A DNA stretch of 6,852 bases from Belnapia sp. (GTDB lineage Bacteria > Pseudomonadota > Alphaproteobacteria > Acetobacterales > Acetobacteraceae): contig JAQGIA010000579.1 in NCBI GenBank assembly GCA_028291445.1, positions 1-6,852 of the forward strand. Reading direction: 5' to 3'. This document shows positions 1 to 5,356 of the stretch, one piece after another. Both the position numbers and the translations under genes were made by a program. Position 1 is the stretch's first letter; the number at the start of each line of letters is the position of its first letter. The notes below the pieces were generated by a model, which saw nothing but the letters and a program-made list of their open reading frames with translations, was not told the origin of the DNA and ran no database searches.

Positions 1-111
1 ATCCGCGATGGGGCCGGCGCCGAGCCGGGCCGCGATGAACATGTCCCGGGCGAAGCCCAGGACACGGCTGGCCATGGTCCAGCCGCCAACGGTGAGGACG
101 CCTTTGAGCAT
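1..111 (-). CDS. murJ: MurJ lipid II flippase, N-terminal fragment (runs off the left edge)
   Basis: The first 37 codons of a minus-strand gene, starting at ATG 111-109 and continuing past position 1. The visible peptide opens MLKGVLTVGGWTMASRVLGF and continues with ARDMFIAARLGAGPIAD. This is the MurJ/MviN N-terminal signature: a first membrane helix, then S-R-(V/I)-L-G-F-x-R-D and an A-x-x-L-G-A-G-x-x-A-D segment. By family knowledge MurJ is an inner-membrane MOP-superfamily flippase that moves lipid II to the periplasm for peptidoglycan synthesis. The ATG is preceded by an AGAGGG Shine-Dalgarno at ideal spacing. In alphaproteobacteria murJ commonly follows glnD; here it keeps that strand and order but is separated from glnD by the CLC gene and a small orphan. 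Only about 7% of the protein is visible, so integrity cannot be judged. Confidence 0.88.
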   Translation of the reverse strand, partial: MLKGVLTVGGWTMASRVLGFARDMFIAARLGAGPIAD

Positions 112-117
112 GGCGCG

Positions 118-123
118 CCCTCT
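118..123 (-). promoter_or_regulatory. Shine-Dalgarno site of murJ
   Basis: On the minus strand AGAGGG lies 6 nt upstream of ATG 111-109. It is a good match to the anti-SD core and fixes the murJ start. The run of four T (minus strand) just upstream separates it from the 142-159 palindrome. Confidence 0.6.
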
Positions 124-141
124 AGCCTGGAAAAGCGGCGG

Positions 142-159
142 CGGCGAGGCGCCTCGCCG
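142..159. repeat. Perfect 18-bp palindrome in the murJ leader
   Basis: CGGCGAGGCGCCTCGCCG equals its own reverse complement. As RNA it would fold into a 7-bp GC stem with a GCGC loop. Read toward murJ (minus strand) the stem is followed by CCGCTTTTCC and, about 20 nt later, by the murJ Shine-Dalgarno. It therefore has the shape of a weak intrinsic terminator or attenuator in the murJ leader. As DNA it could equally be a dimeric-regulator operator shared by the divergent murJ and CLC genes. What is seen is the symmetry; the role is inferred. Confidence 0.5.
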
Positions 160-255
160 ATCACGGGATGCGGCCCGGGCGTGGTGCAGGGCATCGCCAC
201 CGGTCGCGGCCGGGCGCCGATCGCCGGACGATAGCCACCAGAAGGTGTTTCGCCA

Positions 256-273
256 GCCGCACCGCGGTGCGGC
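256..273. repeat. Perfect 18-bp palindrome just upstream of the CLC gene
   Basis: GCCGCACCGCGGTGCGGC is a perfect palindrome ending 14 bp before the CLC start at 288. In RNA it gives a 7-bp GC stem with a CGCG loop, positioned to affect ribosome access; in DNA it could bind a dimeric repressor. Its sequence differs from the 142-159 palindrome, so the two are not copies of one operator. No clear -10/-35 pair is visible between the palindromes. GC-rich DNA makes chance symmetry more likely, though 9 matched pairs is still uncommon. Confidence 0.5.
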
Positions 274-287
274 AATGAACGGGTGCC

Positions 288-2072
288 ATGCATACCTCTG
301 CCCTCAGACGCCGGGTCCTGTTGCTGCGGCGCCTGGCGCGGCGGGCGGCGCAGTTGCGCGGCTGGGTCCGCGGCAGCGAAGTCGCGGTGGTGCTGCTGGC
401 GGTCGCCGTCGGGGCCCTGGTGGGGCTGGTGGCCTGGGGCATGGGCGCGGCGGCGCATGGCCTGCAGCGGCTGCTGTTCGGGCTGGAACCGCATCTGCGG
501 CTCTCGGCCGCCACCCGCCTGCCGGCCTGGCAATTGCTGGCCGTGCCGGCGCTTGGCGGGCTGGCGCTGGCCGGGCTGAACTACCTGATCGGCCGCTGGC
601 GGCAGAAGCCGCCGATCGATCCGATCGAGGCCAATGCCATGCACGGCGGCCGGTTGTCCCTGACCGATGGCATGGTGGTCGGCGCGCAGACCGTGCTGTC
701 CAACGGGGTCGGCGCCTCGGTCGGGTTGGAGGCAGGCTATACCCAGGTGAGCGGCGGCATCGCCTCCCGCCTCGGGCGGGCGTTCTCGCTGCGGCGCGGG
801 GATCTGCGGATCCTGGTCGGGGCCGGCACCGCGGGTGCCATCGGCGCGGCCTTCGACGCGCCGCTGACCGGCGCCTTCTACGCCTTCGAGCTGGTGATCG
901 GCACCTATAGCATCGCCGCGCTATTCCCCGTGGTGGCCAGCGCGGTCACCGCCGTGCTGGTCGCACGGGTCTTGCATGCCGGGACCTATGCGGTCGAGAC
1001 GGCGGCGCCGAGCGTGGTGGACCTCGGCACCTATCCGCTGGCGCTGATGATCGGCGCGCTTTGCGGCCTTTCGGGGATCGCGCTGATGCGGGGCGTCGGC
1101 CTGGTCGAGGCGCTGCTGGCCCGGACCATCCCCTTCGCCGCGCTGCGGCTCGGCCTTGGCGGGCTGGCGGTGGGTGGCTTGGCGTTGCTGTCCCCGGTGG
1201 CGCTATCGGCCGGGCATGGGGCGCTGCACGTGGCCTTCATGACCGAGGCCCCGTACTGGCCGGTGCTGGTGCTGCTGCTGGTCAAGGCGGCCTCCTCCAT
1301 CGTCTCGCTCGGCAGCGGCTTCCGGGGTGGGCTGTTCTTCGCCTCCCTGCTGATCGGCGCCCTGGGCGGCAAGCTGTTCGCCGGGCTGCTGGCGCTGTGG
1401 CTGCCGCCCGGACCCGACCCGTTGCTGCTGTCCATCATCGGGATGAGCGCCTTCGGCGCCGCCGTCATCGGCGCCCCATTGGCCATGACCTTCCTGGCGC
1501 TGGAAACCACCGGGAGCCTCGCCGTCGCCGGGCCGGTGCTGGCCGCCGTCGCGGTCGCCGGGCTGATCGTGCGACGGTTGTTCGGCTATTCCTTCGCCAC
1601 CTGGCGCTTCCACCTGCGCGGCGAGACGATCCGCAGCGCGCATGACGTCGGCTGGGTGAACGACCTCAACGTCGGCAGCCTGATGAAGCGGGAAGTGCCG
1701 GTGGCGGCGGCGACGCTGGATCTGGCCGCCTTCCGGCAGCGCTTCCCGCTGGGGTCGGTGACCCGGGTGGTGATGACGGATGCGACCGGCCGCTATGCCG
1801 GTCTCGTCTCCGTCCCCGAAGCCCATGCGGCACCGCTGGAGGGCGGCTCGCTCGCCACCCTGCTGCAGCTCGAGGACCGCGTGCTGCTGCCCAGCATGAA
1901 TGCCCGCGTGGCAATGTCCGCCTTCGAAGCAGCCGAGGCGGAGGCCATGGCCGTGGTGGATGGTCCCGGCCGGCGCGTCATCGGCCTGCTGAACGAAGCC
2001 CATCTGCTGCGCCGCTATGGCGAGGAGGTGGAGAAGCGCCGGCGGGAGGAAAGCGGCCTCGCCTCCGTCTGA
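288..2072 (+). CDS. CLC-family chloride channel/transporter with CBS domain pair (divergent)
   Basis: A 594-residue inner-membrane protein of the CLC family, which moves chloride or other anions as channels or proton-coupled antiporters. After an Arg-rich N-terminus, hydrophobic segments run from about residue 31 to 430. Family landmarks are GLEAG 146-150, where E148 matches the gating glutamate of GREGP; AGAIGAAFDAPLTGAFYAFE 182-201; GSGFRGGLFFAS 342-353; and GMSAFGAAVIGAPLAMTFLALE 385-406. Residues about 462-580 form a cytoplasmic CBS pair, a nucleotide-binding regulatory module. Several transport residues deviate: GSGIP appears replaced by PPIDP (108-112), the proton glutamate by L202 and the central tyrosine by A437. 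It may be a channel or have different anion selectivity. The ATG at 288 lacks a good Shine-Dalgarno (GGGTG ends only 2 nt away), but it precedes the first helix sensibly. Divergent from murJ; converges on the small gene with a 16-bp gap. CLC membership is secure; substrate and mechanism are not. Confidence 0.93.
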   Translation: MHTSALRRRVLLLRRLARRAAQLRGWVRGSEVAVVLLAVAVGALVGLVAWGMGAAAHGLQRLLFGLEPHLRLSAATRLPAWQLLAVPALGGLALAGLNYLIGRWRQKPPIDPIEANAMHGGRLSLTDGMVVGAQTVLSNGVGASVGLEAGYTQVSGGIASRLGRAFSLRRGDLRILVGAGTAGAIGAAFDAPLTGAFYAFELVIGTYSIAALFPVVASAVTAVLVARVLHAGTYAVETAAPSVVDLGTYPLALMIGALCGLSGIALMRGVGLVEALLARTIPFAALRLGLGGLAVGGLALLSPVALSAGHGALHVAFMTEAPYWPVLVLLLVKAASSIVSLGSGFRGGLFFASLLIGALGGKLFAGLLALWLPPGPDPLLLSIIGMSAFGAAVIGAPLAMTFLALETTGSLAVAGPVLAAVAVAGLIVRRLFGYSFATWRFHLRGETIRSAHDVGWVNDLNVGSLMKREVPVAAATLDLAAFRQRFPLGSVTRVVMTDATGRYAGLVSVPEAHAAPLEGGSLATLLQLEDRVLLPSMNARVAMSAFEAAEAEAMAVVDGPGRRVIGLLNEAHLLRRYGEEVEKRRREESGLASV

Positions 2073-2088
2073 CCATGTCTGAGGCTTA

Positions 2089-2370
2089 CTATTCCTGGGG
2101 CAGGCCGGCGCTGGAGTCCCGGCCGCCCTGGCCGGTGGCCTTGTCCTCGGTCGGCGCGACCGCGTCCGGCCCCGTGTCATCCGGTGCGCCGCCCTTGACC
2201 TTGATGTTCACCGGTCCGCCCGGCGCCTCGGCATCGGTGCGGTTGTTGTTCTCGCCGGGCGACGGGTCGTACTGGTGCTCGACCGACTTGTCCCGCTGCG
2301 GGGCATGCGGGCCGCGGCTGCTAGTCAGGTTCTCGTAGGGTACGGTATTGGTCTTGGTGTCGGTAGGCAT
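2089..2370 (-). CDS. Small hydrophilic, probably disordered protein of unknown function
   Basis: A 93-residue ORF starting MPTDTKTNTVPYENLTSSRG, ATG at 2370, TAG stop. I do not recognise a family. It has no Cys, Trp or Phe and no hydrophobic stretch, and is rich in Pro, Gly, Asp, Glu, Asn, Thr and Lys, so it is probably intrinsically disordered, cytosolic and highly soluble. No signal peptide or membrane segment is visible. Support for it being real is a good Shine-Dalgarno (AGGGAGA, 10 nt upstream), a start that sits directly behind that site, and its own 149-bp upstream region. The opposite-strand ORF starting MSEAYYSW (2075-2338) has Arg/Pro/Ser shadow composition and no such support. The gene lies between the convergent CLC gene and glnD; nothing in the context assigns a role. 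Low-complexity hydrophilic proteins of this size are sometimes stress-related, but that is only a guess. Confidence 0.65.
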   Translation of the reverse strand: MPTDTKTNTVPYENLTSSRGPHAPQRDKSVEHQYDPSPGENNNRTDAEAPGGPVNIKVKGGAPDDTGPDAVAPTEDKATGQGGRDSSAGLPQE

Positions 2371-2380
2371 TGCTTTGTGC

Positions 2381-2387
2381 TCTCCCT
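2381..2387 (-). promoter_or_regulatory. Shine-Dalgarno site of the small orphan gene
   Basis: On the minus strand AGGGAGA lies 10 nt upstream of ATG 2370-2368. It is the strongest Shine-Dalgarno in the window and the main argument that the small gene is translated. Part of it (GGGAG) can pair with CTCCC located 8 nt further upstream on the same transcript. Confidence 0.6.
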
Positions 2388-2499
2388 AAGTCCGGGGAGG
2401 CAACGCCACAGCCCGGCGAAGGGTTTGCCTGTGCAGGCTCTCACGCTTCGCATGGTGTAAACCACTGGATTGAAGCCCGCTTGGCATTTTCGTCCGCGC

Positions 2500-2519
2500 G
2501 CAAACCTCGTGAGGTTTGC
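2500..2519 (-). terminator. Inverted repeat abutting the glnD stop, candidate terminator
   Basis: Two perfect 9-bp arms, GCAAACCTC and GAGGTTTGC, flank a 2-nt centre; as RNA this folds to an 8-bp stem with a 4-nt loop. It begins at the base after the glnD TAG stop (2522-2520), the expected place for the 3' end of a mutS-glnD transcript. No clean U-tract follows on the minus strand (the next bases are GCGCGGACGAAAATG), so it is not a textbook intrinsic terminator. It may be a 3'-stabilising or Rho-assisted hairpin. Confidence 0.5.
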
Positions 2520-5336
2520 CTAGGCCAGATCGGCCGCGGCCCGTGGCACGGTGGCGGTGGCACCGCCGCCCTCGCCACTTGGCGGTGCCAGCGCCGCCTC
2601 CATGGCTCCGCGCAGCGTATGCAGCTTGCGCTCGTTCTCCACCTTCAGGCCGAAGACGTCCTTCACGTAGAAGACGTCCACCGCCCGCACCCCGTAGGTG
2701 GTGATATGCGCGCTGGCGATCTGCAGGCCCTGGTCGCTGATCGCGGAGGTCACATCATGCAGCAGGCCGGGCCGGTCGCGGCCGTTCACCTCGATGACGG
2801 TGTGGGTATTGCTGGCGTGGTTGTCGAAGACCACGCGCGGCGGCACGGTCACCGCGCGTAGCCGGGCCGGCTCCCGCCGCACCTTGCGGATTTCATCGCG
2901 CAGCCGTAGCCGGCCGGACAGCGCCTGCTCGATCAGCACGGAAAGCTTGGCCAGCCGGTGCGGCTGCTCGAAGGCGCCGCCGGCCGCGTCCTGCACCCAG
3001 AAGGTGTCGAGCGCCATGCCGTTGGTGAGGGTATGGATCCGCGCATCGACGATGGAGGCGCCGGCCACGGCCAGGGCCCCGGCGATGCGGCTGAACAGCC
3101 CCGGATGATCGGCGGCATAGACCGTGATCTCGGTCACCGCACGGGCCTCCAGCACCCGGGTGCGGACGGTCAGCGGCGCGCCCACGGCCTCGGCGTCGCG
3201 GATCAGCGACGCATGCCGGGCATGGGTTTCCGCATCGAAGGAGAGCCAGTAGCCGGGATAGCCGAGCGAGAGGAATTTGCCCCGCTCCGTCGCCGGCCAG
3301 GCCTCCAGCATGGCGCCGGCGGCGTCGCGGGCGCGGGCCACGCGCACGTCGCGTTCCGGCACCGAAAGCCCGCCCGCCAGCACCTCGGCCACCCGCCAAT
3401 AGACCTCGCGCAGCAGGGTCGCCTTCCAGCCGTTCCAGACCCGCGGGCCGACCGCGCGCATGTCGCAGACCGTCAGCACCAGCAGCAGCCGCAGGCGCTC
3501 CGGCGATTGCACCAGGTCGGCGATGTCGAGGATGGTCTTGGGGTCCTCGATATCCCGCTTGAAGGCGGTCTGGCTCACCAGCAGGTGGTGGAGGACGAGC
3601 CAGGAAACGGTCTCGGTTTCCTCCGAGGTCATGCCGAGCTTCGGACAGATCTCGGTGGCGATGCGGGCGCCGAGCTCGGAATGATCGCCGCCGCGGCCCT
3701 TGGCGATGTCATGCAGCAGCGCCGCCATGTACAGCGCCCGGCGGGATTGCAGCTGGCCGATCAGCTCGCTCGCCACCGGGGCGATCTCGTTCAGTTCGTT
3801 CCGCTCGATCTGCTGCAGGACGCCGATGGCCTCGATGGTGTGCTCGTCGACGGTGAAGACATGATAGGTGTCGAATTGCATCAGCCCGACGATGCGCGCC
3901 CAGTCCGGGATGAAGCGGGAGAGGAACCCCGTCTCGTTCATCAGCCGTAGCCAGAGCGCGGCATCCCGGCCGGTGAGCAGGTCGAGGAACAGCGTATTGG
4001 CTTCGGCCAGGCCACGCAGCCTCGCCGCGTGATGCGCATTGCGGATCAGCGCGCGGATGGCCAGCGGATGGATTTCCAGCTTGCGGTCGCGTGCCGCCTT
4101 GACGATGCGCAGCATGAGGACGGGTTCGCGGGAGAAGTCGCGGTTGGGCGGCGCCGCCACCAGCTTGCCATCGGCCAGCGCCAGCCCGGCCTCGGCCAGC
4201 GCCGTATCACCTTGGCGGCGCACCGCCGGTGGGCCGAGCGCGGCGCGCTCGATGGCGGGTTCCAGCACCCGGGTCAGCCGCAGCACGTCGCGCACCGTCA
4301 GGAACAGGTGCTTCATGAAGCGTTCGACGCCGTCCTGCCGGCCGCGCGGCGTATAGCCCATGCGGGCGCCGACCACCGGCTGGAAATCGAAGGTCAGGCG
4401 TTCCTCCGCCCGGCCGGCGACGTAATGCAGGTGGAAGCGGACGGTCCAAAGGAAGTTCCAGGCCCGGCGGATGGCCCGCGCCTCGTGCTCGGACAGCAAC
4501 CCGCCGCCGGGGCTGTCGGCGCCGACCAACTCGGGCATGCGCTGGGTGCCGAAGGCGTAGCGGGCCAACCAGTACAGGGTTTGCAGGTCCCGCAGCCCGC
4601 CGCGGCCTTCCTTGACGTTGGGCTCGACCAGGAAAGGGCTGTCGCCGTAGCGGGCATGCCGGCCGGTGCGCTCGGCCCGCTTGGCGGCCAGAAAAGGCGC
4701 CAGCCCGCGATCCTTCCGGGTCTTGTCGAAGACCGCAAGGAAGCGCTCGTGCACCGCCTTGTCGCCGACCAGGAAGCGGGCATCGACCAATGCGGTCAGC
4801 ACCGTCGCGTCCCGCCCGGCTTCCTCCATGCAATCGGCGATGCTGCGGGTCGCATGGCCGACCTTCAGCCCGAGGTCCCACAGCAGGTACAAAATGAATT
4901 CCACCACCCGCTGGGTGCGTGGCCCGGCCTGCCGGTCGGTCAGGAACAGCAGGTCGATATCCGAATAGGGTGCCAGGACGCCACGGCCGTAGCCGCCGGT
5001 GGCGACCAGGGCGAAGGGCGCTTCCGCTTCCTCCCCCGCTGCGCGCGGCGGGACCATGGCGAGCGCATAGGCCTGGATGGCCAGCATGATGCCATCGGTC
5101 AGCGCCGCCAGCCAGCGCGCCGCGGCCAGGCCGGGCAGCTCCTGGGCTTCGAAGGCCTCCTGCACCCGGCCCTGGATGCGTCCCAGATGGCCGCGCAACA
5201 GGTCGAGCGCCTCCTCACGGCGGAGCGGCCCCGCCAGGAGCTCAGCGATCAGGTCGGGAATAACCCCGGGTGCATCGGCCAACACGGTGGGGCGTGGGGC
5301 CGAGCCCCGGGCAGGATAGGTCGCCGCGGCTGTCAT
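2520..5336 (-). CDS. glnD: Bifunctional PII uridylyltransferase / uridylyl-removing enzyme
   Basis: Cytosolic nitrogen sensor that uridylylates PII proteins with UTP when glutamine is low and removes UMP when it is high, setting glutamine synthetase activity and nitrogen gene expression. With ATG 5336 the protein is 938 residues, close to the usual ~890-960. Domains: a nucleotidyltransferase from about residue 108 with GGYGRG 114-119 and the metal-binding S-D-I-D (D126, D128); the GlnD signature VKEGRGGLRDLQTLYW near 241-256; an HD uridylyl-removing domain with H499, LLHDIAKG (H542, D543), H552 and a later HH pair near 583; and two glutamine-sensing ACT domains at about 735-807 (DHPGL) and 846-917 (RDRPGLL). 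All catalytic motifs look intact. A longer reading starts at TTG 5360, overlapping the mutS stop as TTGA. I prefer the ATG, which has a weak AGG 9 nt upstream. It probably shares a transcript with mutS. Confidence 0.97.
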   Translation of the reverse strand: MTAAATYPARGSAPRPTVLADAPGVIPDLIAELLAGPLRREEALDLLRGHLGRIQGRVQEAFEAQELPGLAAARWLAALTDGIMLAIQAYALAMVPPRAAGEEAEAPFALVATGGYGRGVLAPYSDIDLLFLTDRQAGPRTQRVVEFILYLLWDLGLKVGHATRSIADCMEEAGRDATVLTALVDARFLVGDKAVHERFLAVFDKTRKDRGLAPFLAAKRAERTGRHARYGDSPFLVEPNVKEGRGGLRDLQTLYWLARYAFGTQRMPELVGADSPGGGLLSEHEARAIRRAWNFLWTVRFHLHYVAGRAEERLTFDFQPVVGARMGYTPRGRQDGVERFMKHLFLTVRDVLRLTRVLEPAIERAALGPPAVRRQGDTALAEAGLALADGKLVAAPPNRDFSREPVLMLRIVKAARDRKLEIHPLAIRALIRNAHHAARLRGLAEANTLFLDLLTGRDAALWLRLMNETGFLSRFIPDWARIVGLMQFDTYHVFTVDEHTIEAIGVLQQIERNELNEIAPVASELIGQLQSRRALYMAALLHDIAKGRGGDHSELGARIATEICPKLGMTSEETETVSWLVLHHLLVSQTAFKRDIEDPKTILDIADLVQSPERLRLLLVLTVCDMRAVGPRVWNGWKATLLREVYWRVAEVLAGGLSVPERDVRVARARDAAGAMLEAWPATERGKFLSLGYPGYWLSFDAETHARHASLIRDAEAVGAPLTVRTRVLEARAVTEITVYAADHPGLFSRIAGALAVAGASIVDARIHTLTNGMALDTFWVQDAAGGAFEQPHRLAKLSVLIEQALSGRLRLRDEIRKVRREPARLRAVTVPPRVVFDNHASNTHTVIEVNGRDRPGLLHDVTSAISDQGLQIASAHITTYGVRAVDVFYVKDVFGLKVENERKLHTLRGAMEAALAPPSGEGGGATATVPRAAADLA

Positions 5337-5356
5337 ATGATTAAGCCTAACGCCAC

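Noticed and set aside
8..910. Plus-strand ORF of 300 residues across murJ, the intergenic region and the CLC gene
   Set aside because: It is out of frame with the clear CLC protein and antisense to the murJ N-terminus; the product is Arg/Gly/Ala-rich with no family features.
2075..2338. Plus-strand ORF of 87 residues starting MSEAYYSW
   Set aside because: It overlaps the small minus-strand gene, starts 2 bp after the CLC stop without a distinct Shine-Dalgarno, and has low-complexity shadow composition. The minus-strand reading is better supported.
2402..2428. Possible EcfG-type general-stress promoter for the orphan gene (CAAAC, 17 nt, CGTT on the minus strand)
   Set aside because: Only 3 of 5 bases match the GGAAC -35 element. 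The CGTT and the distance to the start fit, but a match this loose arises easily by chance.
2426..2437. Short inverted repeat GCCTG-TG-CAGGC upstream of the orphan gene
   Set aside because: Five-base arms are too short to distinguish from chance in GC-rich DNA.
2958..3950. Plus-strand ORF of 330 residues opposite glnD
   Set aside because: Same antisense-shadow composition, no ribosome-binding site seen, and it covers the conserved HD and ACT coding region of glnD.
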